Assembly (NCBI GenBank): GCA_002491825.1 | Contig: DKWR01000061.1 | Location: forward strand, 1 to 6,597 | Length of the DNA: 6,597 nt | Source: Ruminococcaceae bacterium UBA7147 | GTDB lineage: Bacteria; Bacillota; Clostridia; Oscillospirales; Acutalibacteraceae | Reading direction: 5' to 3' | Shown here: positions 1 to 4,971 of the stretch, piece by piece | Numbering within the stretch: position 1 is the stretch's first letter | How the letters are laid out: every line of letters begins with the position of its first letter | Made by a program: the position numbers and the translations under genes | Notes under the pieces: generated by a model | Databases searched by the model: none | What the model saw: only the letters and a program-made list of their open reading frames with translations | What the model was told of the DNA's origin: nothing

Positions 1-636
1 CTTCCGGGACTTGCGATCCAGAGACTGATGGAAAAAGGCTATGGCTTTGGCGCAGAAGGCGACTGGAAGACCGCGGCTATGGTACGTCTGATGAAGATCA
101 TGACCGAAGGCAAAGAGGGAGCAAAGGGAACTTCTTTCATGGAAGACTATACTTACAACCTGGTTCCGGGCAAAGAAGGCATTTTACAGTCCCATATGCT
201 GGAAGTATGCCCCAGCATTTCAGAGGGACCGATTTCCATCAAAGTGCAGCCTCTTACCATGGGCAACAGAGAAGACCCGGCGCGTCTGGTATTTACTTCC
301 AAGACAGGACCGGCAGTGGCTACCTCTTTAGTAGATCTGGGAAACCGTTTCCGTCTGATCATCAATGCGGTAGACTGCAAGAAAGTAGAACAGCCCATGC
401 CGAAACTTCCGGTGGCAACTGCGTTCTGGACCCCGCAGCCGAACCTGGCGGTAGGTACGGAGAGCTGGATTCTGGCAGGCGGCGCGCACCATTCTGCATT
501 CTCCTATGATTTGTCCGTGGAACAGATGGTTGACTGGGCAGCAGCCATGGGTATTGAAAGCGTAGTAATTGACAATAATACCACCATACGCGATTTCAAG
601 AATGAATTAAGATGGAATGCGATCGCTTACAGATAA
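1..636 (+). CDS. araA: L-arabinose isomerase, C-terminal part (5' end outside window)
   Basis: This enzyme converts L-arabinose to L-ribulose in the cytoplasm, the first step of arabinose catabolism. The reading frame is open from base 1, so 211 residues are visible of a family usually near 500. The visible part aligns by eye with the C-terminal part of E. coli AraA. The four metal-binding/catalytic residues known from E. coli (E306, E333, H350, H450) have clear counterparts: Glu in AEGDWK (bases 55-57), Glu in FMEDYTY (142-144), His in SHMLEVCPS (193-195) and His in GGAHHS (within 487-492). The protein ends in LRWNAIAYR, close to the usual LRWNEVYY ending. The stop TAA lies 36 bases before araD, which uses the product two steps later, so they are probably cotranscribed. 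Ribulokinase (araB) is not in view. Nothing suggests the gene is broken. Confidence 0.97.
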   Translation, partial: LPGLAIQRLMEKGYGFGAEGDWKTAAMVRLMKIMTEGKEGAKGTSFMEDYTYNLVPGKEGILQSHMLEVCPSISEGPISIKVQPLTMGNREDPARLVFTSKTGPAVATSLVDLGNRFRLIINAVDCKKVEQPMPKLPVATAFWTPQPNLAVGTESWILAGGAHHSAFSYDLSVEQMVDWAAAMGIESVVIDNNTTIRDFKNELRWNAIAYR

Positions 637-672
637 GATTTAAAATTTTCGTAACTATAAGGAGCAAAGAGT

Positions 673-1365
673 ATGTTAGAAGAATTAAAACAGAAAGTAT
701 TTGAAGCAAATATGCTGCTTCCCAAATACGGTCTGGTGACCTTTACCTGGGGAAATGTCAGCGCGATCGACCGGGAAAGCGGGCTGTTTATTATCAAACC
801 CAGCGGCGTGGACTATGAGACTATGACCGCGGAAGATATGGTAGTTATGGATTTAAACGGCAATAAAGTAGAAGGGCACTACAAGCCTTCTTCCGATACG
901 CCTACCCACCTGGAGCTTTACAAGGCGTTTCCTGAAATCGGGGGCATCGTACACACCCATTCTTCCTACGCTACCAGCTGGGCGCAGGCGGGCAGAAGCA
1001 TTCCGTGCTACGGAACGACGCACGCGGACTATATGTACGGAGAGATTCCCTGTGTCCGCTGCCTGACCAAAGAAGAGATCGACGGCGCTTATGAGGAAAA
1101 CACCGGACATCTGATCGTGGATTCTTTTAAAGCCATGAATAAAGACGTCATGGCGGTACCGGCAGTACTCTGCAAGAATCACGGGCCTTTTGCCTGGGGG
1201 AAAGACGCCCATGAAGCGGTCCATAATGCGGTGGTGCTTGAGGAGGTAGCCAAGATGGCTTACCGCGCGGAGACCATCAACCCGCGTATCCAGCCTGCAC
1301 CGCAGGAGCTTCAGGATAAGCACTATTACCGTAAACATGGCGCGAACGCGTACTACGGACAGTAG
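673..1365 (+). CDS. araD: L-ribulose-5-phosphate 4-epimerase
   Basis: This zinc-dependent class II aldolase-family enzyme epimerises L-ribulose 5-phosphate to D-xylulose 5-phosphate, feeding arabinose carbon into the pentose phosphate pathway. The product is 230 aa (E. coli AraD is 231) and is close to it throughout. Visible motifs are LVTFTWGNVSAIDR (21-34), KPSGVDY (42-48), SSDTPTH (73-79), the metal ligands HTH (H94, H96) and H170 in CKNHGPFAWGK, D119 in TTHADY, and the C-terminal AYYGQ with Y228, equivalent to E. coli Y229. H94/H96/H170 match the E. coli zinc ligands H95/H97/H171, and D119 and Y228 match the catalytic D120 and Y229. The ATG at 673 follows AAGGAG (659-664) by 8 bases, fixing the start. 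The sugar-phosphate-binding D75 is also present. It sits directly downstream of araA, and a terminator-like hairpin follows. A fuculose-phosphate aldolase is a less likely alternative given the near full-length AraD match. Confidence 0.97.
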   Translation: MLEELKQKVFEANMLLPKYGLVTFTWGNVSAIDRESGLFIIKPSGVDYETMTAEDMVVMDLNGNKVEGHYKPSSDTPTHLELYKAFPEIGGIVHTHSSYATSWAQAGRSIPCYGTTHADYMYGEIPCVRCLTKEEIDGAYEENTGHLIVDSFKAMNKDVMAVPAVLCKNHGPFAWGKDAHEAVHNAVVLEEVAKMAYRAETINPRIQPAPQELQDKHYYRKHGANAYYGQ

Positions 1366-1386
1366 GTGTCGAATCAGGAAAGACAT

Positions 1387-1447
1387 AACAGGGACAGCCG
1401 TGAAGGCGGGTCCCTGTTTCTGCCTGTTTTTGGGCTGTTTTTTTGAA
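1387..1447 (+). terminator. Probable rho-independent terminator after araD
   Basis: Arms AACAGGGAC (1387-1395) and GTCCCTGTT (1410-1418) are perfectly complementary over 9 bp. The loop between them contains a smaller GCC/GGC stem. T-rich runs follow (1427-1431 and 1438-1444), although the first bases after the stem are interrupted by C and G, so this is not a textbook U-tract. It lies 22 bases after the araD stop and just before the rplM promoter, where a terminator is expected. Confidence 0.75.
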
Positions 1448-1454
1448 AAAATGA

Positions 1455-1483
1455 TTGACATGTGCGGATATGTGTCATATAAT
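1455..1483 (+). promoter_or_regulatory. Consensus sigma-A/sigma-70-type promoter for rplM-rpsI
   Basis: A perfect -35 box TTGACA (1455-1460) and a perfect -10 box TATAAT (1478-1483) are separated by exactly 17 bases. Transcription would start near 1490, giving a leader of about 97 bases before the rplM ATG. Such a strong promoter fits a highly expressed ribosomal protein operon and shows that rplM is not simply read through from the arabinose genes. Confidence 0.9.
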
Positions 1484-1489
1484 ATTTAA

Positions 1490-1573
1490 CTGTGACAGTG
1501 CAGGAAAATGTCTGATCCAAAGCCCCGGTAGGACGTTTCTATGTATTATAAATGTTTTGACTTTAAATTTAAC
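1490..1573 (+). promoter_or_regulatory. Structured 5' leader of rplM, candidate L13-type autoregulatory leader
   Basis: Between the predicted transcription start and the ribosome binding site lie about 84 untranslated bases. AAATGTC (1506-1512) can pair with GACGTTT (1532-1538) over 7 bp with one G-U, enclosing a 19-base loop containing ATCC and GGT that could pair weakly. Firmicute rplM operons are known to carry an L13 leader RNA through which ribosomal protein binding is thought to repress the operon. Position and the stem fit, but I could not match the known consensus base by base, so the family assignment is inference. Confidence 0.45.
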
Positions 1574-1586
1574 AGGAGGTACACCA

Positions 1587-2015
1587 ATGAACAGTTTCAT
1601 GGCTAATCCAGCAAAAGTGGAAAGAAAATGGTATGTAGTTGACGCTACCGGATATACATTAGGCCGTCTGGCTTCAGAAGTAGCAAAAGTGTTAAGAGGT
1701 AAGAATAAGCCTGTGTTCACCCCCCATATTGATACCGGTGATTATGTGGTTATTATAAATGCAGAAAAGATCAAAGTAACCGGCAAGAAGTTAGACCAGA
1801 AAATTTATTACCACCACTCAGAGTATGTGGGCGGTATGAAAGAGACCACCTTGAAGGAAATGCTGGCAAAGAAGCCGGAGAAGGTTCTTGAGCTTGCAGT
1901 CAAAGGCATGCTCCCGAAAGGGCCTCTGGGAAGGCAGATGTACACCAAGCTTCATGTTTATGCCGGACCGGAGCATCCGCATGCAGCTCAGAAACCAGAA
2001 GTATTGACATTTTAA
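1587..2015 (+). CDS. rplM: 50S ribosomal protein L13
   Basis: L13 is an early-assembling protein of the large ribosomal subunit that binds 23S rRNA. The product is 142 aa, the usual family length. Recognisable segments are ERKWYVVDATGYTLGRLAS near the N-terminus, LRGKNKPVFTPHIDTGDYVVIINAEKIKVTGKK in the middle, KIYYHHSEYVGGMKE, and MLPKGPLGRQMYTKLHVYAGPEHPHAAQKPE at the C-terminus. The ATG at 1587 follows AGGAGGT (1574-1580) by 6 bases. A longer in-frame opening back to 1455 overlaps the promoter and is not used. The rpsI gene follows 16 bases after the stop, the usual L13-S9 pair. Expression is driven by the promoter at 1455-1483. Confidence 0.98.
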   Translation: MNSFMANPAKVERKWYVVDATGYTLGRLASEVAKVLRGKNKPVFTPHIDTGDYVVIINAEKIKVTGKKLDQKIYYHHSEYVGGMKETTLKEMLAKKPEKVLELAVKGMLPKGPLGRQMYTKLHVYAGPEHPHAAQKPEVLTF

Positions 2016-2031
2016 GAGGAGGTAAATCAGT

Positions 2032-2424
2032 ATGGCTAAGACAAATTTCTACGGGACCGGCAGAAGGAAAAAATCTATCGCCAGGGTATACCTGGTACCC
2101 GGAACAGGCAAAATAACAATCAATAAAAGGGACATCGACGATTACTTCGGTCTTGAGACTTTGAAAGTAATTGTCCGTCAGCCTCTCGTAGCGACAGAGA
2201 ACGCAGATAAATTTGACGTAATGGTCAACGTACACGGCGGCGGTTATACCGGACAGGCAGGTGCGGTAAGACACGGCATTGCCCGCGCCCTGGTGCAGGC
2301 AGATATTGACTACAGGCCAGTGCTTAAAAAAGCAGGTTACCTGACCCGTGACCCGAGAATGAAAGAGCGTAAGAAATACGGTCTTAAGGCAGCTCGTAGA
2401 GCACCTCAGTTCTCAAAGAGATAA
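2032..2424 (+). CDS. rpsI: 30S ribosomal protein S9
   Basis: S9 belongs to the head of the small ribosomal subunit, and its C-terminal tail reaches toward the P-site tRNA. The 130-aa product has the usual length and motifs: FYGTGRRKKSIARVYLVPGTGKITINKR at the N-terminus, QPLVATENADKFDV, the VNVHGGGYTGQAGAVRHGIARAL block, LTRDPRMKERKKYGLKAARRAPQFSKR at the C-terminus, ending in the conserved SKR. The ATG at 2032 follows AGGAGGT (2017-2023), which starts two bases after the rplM stop, so translation of the pair is closely linked. A strong terminator follows 21 bases after the stop, ending the operon. Confidence 0.98.
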   Translation: MAKTNFYGTGRRKKSIARVYLVPGTGKITINKRDIDDYFGLETLKVIVRQPLVATENADKFDVMVNVHGGGYTGQAGAVRHGIARALVQADIDYRPVLKKAGYLTRDPRMKERKKYGLKAARRAPQFSKR

Positions 2425-2445
2425 AATTTATATTTTACGTTCATC

Positions 2446-2482
2446 AACTCCAAGGCTTGCAAGGGCTTTGGAGTTTTTGTTT
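2446..2482 (+). terminator. Rho-independent terminator of rplM-rpsI
   Basis: Stem arms CTCCAAGGCT (2448-2457) and GGCTTTGGAG (2464-2473) pair over 10 bp with two G-U wobbles around a 6-base loop TGCAAG. The stem can extend by the flanking AA/TT. It is followed at once by TTTTTGTTT (2474-2482), a proper U-tract. This marks the end of block A. Confidence 0.9.
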
Positions 2483-2495
2483 ACCTCAAAAAATA

Positions 2496-2524
2496 TTGAC
2501 TTTTACGCTGTTTTGGATTATTAT
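2496..2524 (+). promoter_or_regulatory. Probable promoter of the FHA-SEDS / RAYT / PBP operon
   Basis: TTGACT (2496-2501, five of six consensus bases) lies 17 bases before TATTAT (2519-2524, five of six). It would start transcription near 2531 and give a leader of about 150 bases before the GTG start at 2680. A second TATAAT at 2600-2605 lacks a recognisable -35 box at the right distance and is a weaker alternative. Confidence 0.65.
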
Positions 2525-2557
2525 AGAAACTGTATAACTGTAATTATACCTTTTAAC

Positions 2558-2628
2558 GTTTAATACTAATACCTAATAAAAAGCAGACAATCTTTGCGGT
2601 ATAATTTCTATCAGGAATTAGTATAAAC
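2558..2628. repeat. Imperfect inverted repeat upstream of the FHA-SEDS gene
   Basis: GTTTAATACTAATACC (2558-2573) and GGAATTAGTATAAAC (2614-2628) are inverted copies that pair over 14 bp with one single-base bulge and one A-A mismatch. The 40 bases between them include a TATAAT. In the leader RNA of the promoter at 2496-2524 this would form a long hairpin. It could be a small intergenic mobile repeat (MITE-like), a regulatory leader structure, or an operator. There is no flanking T-run on the + strand, so it is unlikely to be a terminator. Function unknown. Confidence 0.6.
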
Positions 2629-2663
2629 AATAAACATTGATAATTTTTGCATACATATTTTGT

Positions 2664-2671
2664 GAAAGGAG
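2664..2671 (+). promoter_or_regulatory. Ribosome binding site that sets the GTG start of the FHA-SEDS gene
   Basis: GAAAGGAG lies 8 bases before GTG at 2680. The frame is open further upstream to a TTG at 2647, but that start has no Shine-Dalgarno sequence and would place this ribosome binding site inside the coding region. The in-frame TTG at 2674 is only 2 bases away, which is too close. Confidence 0.85.
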
Positions 2672-2679
2672 CTTTGGGC

Positions 2680-4356
2680 GTGTTTGACCTCTCGGTAATT
2701 TTCGACATCGGCGTAGTTGCACTGCGCATAATACTTCCCGTCTATGCGCTGATAATCGTCTACCAGTGCTATGCCGCAATGCGCCGCCACAGACGTGGTG
2801 AAAAGCCGCTTGTTACGCTTTACAATCCGACTACGGGGCTAAAGCTGCCCGTTCTTTTCTGGGAAAATTCAATCGGCAGAAGCAAGTCGAGCGACGTTGT
2901 CGTGGACGACCCTGCCGTTTCAAGAAATCACTGCGTGCTTTTAAGGCGAAAGGACGGCTGGTTTATCACCGACACAGGCTCAAAGAGCGGAACATTCGTG
3001 AACGGCAAGAGGATTCACGGCAGAAAGCAGGTGCTTATTGACGACGTAATCGGCGTGGGCAACTCCGAGTTTGAATTTAAGCGTGGAGCCGAGTATGACG
3101 AACAGCTCAAGTCGAGCTGGTTTTTCTCAAAGGTCAGCAACAAGCCTGCGATTAAATCGTGGAAGCTTATGCTGCTTGTGACGATTTTCCATTTCTTTAT
3201 GTGCGTCGAGGCTATGTTCTGGAACGACGCAACAAATCAGTATGCGCCCTTGGTGCTTTTCGGAGCACTGGCGGCTGTGGAATGGGGATTTTTCTTCGTT
3301 TCAACGGTCGTGCTGAAACGAATCAATTTCGAGCTTGAGGCTCTTGCACTCTTCCTTACGGGAATCGGCGTAATGCTCCTTATCAGGCAGAACGAACGCT
3401 CTGCCTATACCCAGCTTATAGCGGCGGCAATCGGAATGGCACTGTTCTGCGTAATCATCAAGGTAATCGAGGACCCCGACAAGGTGAATAAATTGAGAAT
3501 ACCTATGATGATTGTTGCGGTGCTGTTGCTTTTGTCGAGTATCGTGCTCGGCAAGATAACATACGGTGCGGCTAACTGGATTGTAATCGGTCCGGTTTCA
3601 ATTCAGCCGTCGGAGCTTGTAAAGATAATTTACATTTTTATCGGTGCGAGTGCGCTTGATAAATTGCAGACCAACAAAAACCTTTTTGAGTTTATTATAT
3701 TTTCAGCCGTATGCGTGGGCTTGCTTGCGCTTATGGGCGACTTCGGAACGGCGCTTATCTTCTTTATGACGTTCCTGCTTATTGCGTTTATGCGCTCGGG
3801 CGACTTCAAGACGATAATCCTCGCCGTTGCGGCGGCCGTTTTCGGCGTGACGTTCATTCTGAAGTTCAAGCCGTATGTAGCAGACCGCTTTAAGGTGTGG
3901 GGAAATGCGTGGCAGTATGCGCAGGCTGAAGGCTATCAGCAGACTCACGTGCTCACATTTCTCGCAAGCGGCGGACTTTTCGGCGTAGGTATCGGCAACG
4001 GCTTTTTAAAGCAGGTCGGAGCGTCGGAGAGCGACCTCGTTTTCGGCATTGTAGCCGAGGAAATGGGCGTTATCGTTGCAATAACGATTGCAATTGCAGT
4101 TGGTGCGCTTGTGATTTACGCACGTGCAATCACCACACGAAGCAGAAGCACTTTCTATTCGATTTCAGCGTGCTGTGCGGCAGGCTTGCTTGTTGTTCAG
4201 CTTTCACTAAATGTTTTCGGCGCAACCGATATTCTTCCGCTTACGGGCGTAACGTTCCCGTTCATAAGTGCCGGTGGTTCGAGTATTATGGCTTGCTGGG
4301 GACTGATTGCGTTTATCAAGGCGGCAGACGAGAGGACGTACGCTGTTAAAAGGTGA
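2680..4356 (+). CDS. FHA-domain / SEDS (FtsW-RodA family) peptidoglycan glycosyltransferase fusion
   Basis: This is a 558-aa membrane protein with two joined parts. Residues about 10-33 form a hydrophobic segment followed by RRHRRGEK, so the next part should be cytosolic. Residues about 45-130 are an FHA domain, a phosphothreonine-binding module, with GRS (66-68), SRNH (81-84) and GTFVNG (104-109). From about 161 onward many transmembrane segments form a SEDS protein, the family that polymerises lipid II into glycan strands. Its signatures are ANW..IGPVSIQPSELVK (298-315), GDFGTAL, ASESDLVFGIVAEEMG with D452 at the position of the conserved aspartate thought to be catalytic, and PLTGVTFPFISAGGSS near the end. 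The canonical proline of PDxGTA is glycine here. Whether it acts in division (FtsW) or elongation (RodA) cannot be told, so no symbol is given. The class B PBP downstream is its likely partner. The FHA domain suggests control by a Ser/Thr kinase (inference). TCG serine codons are frequent, unlike upstream genes. Confidence 0.93.
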   Translation: MFDLSVIFDIGVVALRIILPVYALIIVYQCYAAMRRHRRGEKPLVTLYNPTTGLKLPVLFWENSIGRSKSSDVVVDDPAVSRNHCVLLRRKDGWFITDTGSKSGTFVNGKRIHGRKQVLIDDVIGVGNSEFEFKRGAEYDEQLKSSWFFSKVSNKPAIKSWKLMLLVTIFHFFMCVEAMFWNDATNQYAPLVLFGALAAVEWGFFFVSTVVLKRINFELEALALFLTGIGVMLLIRQNERSAYTQLIAAAIGMALFCVIIKVIEDPDKVNKLRIPMMIVAVLLLLSSIVLGKITYGAANWIVIGPVSIQPSELVKIIYIFIGASALDKLQTNKNLFEFIIFSAVCVGLLALMGDFGTALIFFMTFLLIAFMRSGDFKTIILAVAAAVFGVTFILKFKPYVADRFKVWGNAWQYAQAEGYQQTHVLTFLASGGLFGVGIGNGFLKQVGASESDLVFGIVAEEMGVIVAITIAIAVGALVIYARAITTRSRSTFYSISACCAAGLLVVQLSLNVFGATDILPLTGVTFPFISAGGSSIMACWGLIAFIKAADERTYAVKR

Positions 4357-4363
4357 TAATGCA

Positions 4364-4933
4364 ATGAAACAAAACCGCAAGCGAATAAGGTTGGAAAATT
4401 ACGATTATTCCGAAAACGGAGCATATTTTGTAACGATTTGCACATATGAGAAAAAGTGTATATTCGGTTATGTGAAAGACGGAATAATGCATTGCAACGA
4501 CTATGGAAAAATTGCAAATGAGGAAATTGAAAACACAATTAAATTACGTGAAATAAACGGTGTAAGAATTAATAAATATGTTGTTATGCCTAATCACGTT
4601 CATCTGATTATAGAAATAACAAAGGAATCAGATGAATCTGACGTAGGGACACGGCGTGCCGTGTCCGGGGATAAACACAACGTTTTTTCAAAGCCCGTAC
4701 CTCAGTCAATATCAACGATAGTCGGAGCGTATAAATCAGCAGTCACAAGACGGATAAATTTGCAGGGAGGACACGGCACGCCGTGTCCCTACGAAAAGTC
4801 AGCTAAATCAACGATATGGCAATCAAGATTTCACGACCACGTAATCAGAACACAAAACGACTATGACCAAATATGGGAATATATTGACACAAACCCGATT
4901 AAATGGGAATTGGATAAATATTATACACAATAG
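4364..4933 (+). CDS. REP-associated tyrosine transposase (RAYT, Y1/HUH family)
   Basis: RAYTs are IS200/IS605-related single-strand DNA nucleases linked to the spread of REP palindromes, usually present as single non-mobile genes. The 189-aa product begins RIRLENYDYSENGAYFVTICTY, typical of the family. It has the HUH pair in MPNHVHLII (H78, H80) and ends with WQSRFHDHVIRTQNDYDQIWEYIDTNPIKWELD. Y173 in EYIDTNP aligns with the catalytic Y115 of E. coli TnpA-REP, so the enzyme looks intact. The ATG at 4364 follows AAAGGTG (4349-4355), which overlaps the stop of the previous gene; an upstream in-frame start would overlap that gene by 50 bases and lacks support. Two REP palindromes are embedded in frame: DVGTRRAVS (93-101) and GHGTPCPYE (136-144), in the two linkers around the conserved QSISTIVGAYKSAVTRRIN. 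Base composition is AT-richer than the neighbours and serine is mostly TCA with no TCG, suggesting separate acquisition. Confidence 0.93.
   Translation: MKQNRKRIRLENYDYSENGAYFVTICTYEKKCIFGYVKDGIMHCNDYGKIANEEIENTIKLREINGVRINKYVVMPNHVHLIIEITKESDESDVGTRRAVSGDKHNVFSKPVPQSISTIVGAYKSAVTRRINLQGGHGTPCPYEKSAKSTIWQSRFHDHVIRTQNDYDQIWEYIDTNPIKWELDKYYTQ
4628..4641. repeat. Small perfect hairpin abutting REP copy 1
   Basis: TCAGAT (4628-4633) and ATCTGA (4636-4641) are perfect inverted copies separated by GA. The hairpin ends exactly where the REP repeat at 4642 begins. It is not seen next to the other REP copies. A 6-bp inverted repeat can occur by chance in coding sequence. Confidence 0.4.
4642..4666 (+). 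repeat. REP palindrome copy 1, inside the RAYT gene
   Basis: A leading C, then GTAG (4643-4646), then a perfect palindrome with arms GGACACGGC (4647-4655) and GCCGTGTCC (4658-4666) around GT. A GTAG tetranucleotide at the foot of a hairpin is the form recognised by characterised RAYT enzymes. All 25 bases recur exactly at 4769-4793 (inverted) and 6503-6527. It is translated as DVGTRRAVS in the linker after the HUH motif. Confidence 0.92.
4769..4793 (-). repeat. REP palindrome copy 2, inverted, inside the RAYT gene
   Basis: This is an exact reverse complement of copy 1 over 25 bases; on the minus strand the GTAG foot is at 4789-4792. With copy 1 it forms an inverted pair separated by 102 bases, like a BIME (paired REP/inverse REP) element. 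It is translated as GHGTPCPYE between the conserved AVTRRIN segment and the C-terminal block carrying the catalytic tyrosine. Confidence 0.92.
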
Positions 4934-4956
4934 ATGGATTTTATACAAATACGGCT

Positions 4957-4964
4957 AAAGGAGG
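4957..4964 (+). promoter_or_regulatory. Ribosome binding site that sets the TTG start of the PBP gene
   Basis: AAAGGAGG, a near-perfect Shine-Dalgarno sequence, lies 7 bases before TTG at 4972. It starts 24 bases after the RAYT stop. No in-frame ATG gives a complete N-terminal membrane anchor, so TTG is the start. Confidence 0.9.
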
Positions 4965-4971
4965 CGTTTAT

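Noticed and set aside
853..1461. Long open frame of 202 codons on the minus strand opposite araD
   Set aside because: It lies antisense to a clear, full-length araD, has no recognisable domain or ribosome binding site, and runs through the terminator hairpin. It is a shadow of the araD codon pattern.
1455..1586. N-terminal extension of rplM to an upstream in-frame start
   Set aside because: It would overlap the promoter boxes and leader, lacks a ribosome binding site and makes L13 44 residues too long. The ATG at 1587 has AGGAGGT and gives the normal 142 aa.
2647..2679. TTG at 2647 as start of the FHA-SEDS gene
   Set aside because: There is no Shine-Dalgarno sequence before it, and the clear GAAAGGAG at 2664-2671 points to GTG at 2680.
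4307..4363. Upstream start of the RAYT overlapping the SEDS gene out of frame
   Set aside because: The added residues do not resemble RAYT N-termini, while ATG 4364 has a Shine-Dalgarno sequence and gives the family-typical beginning.
4642..4793. CRISPR-like repeat-spacer arrangement of the palindromic repeats
   Set aside because: Only two copies are close together, they are in opposite orientation with a 102-base spacing, and they lie inside a coding region; the GTAG foot next to a RAYT fits REP elements much better.
4364..4933. Complete IS200/IS605 insertion sequence with defined ends
   Set aside because: No tnpB gene and no element ends or target duplication are visible around the gene, and the protein matches the RAYT branch with its REP repeats instead.
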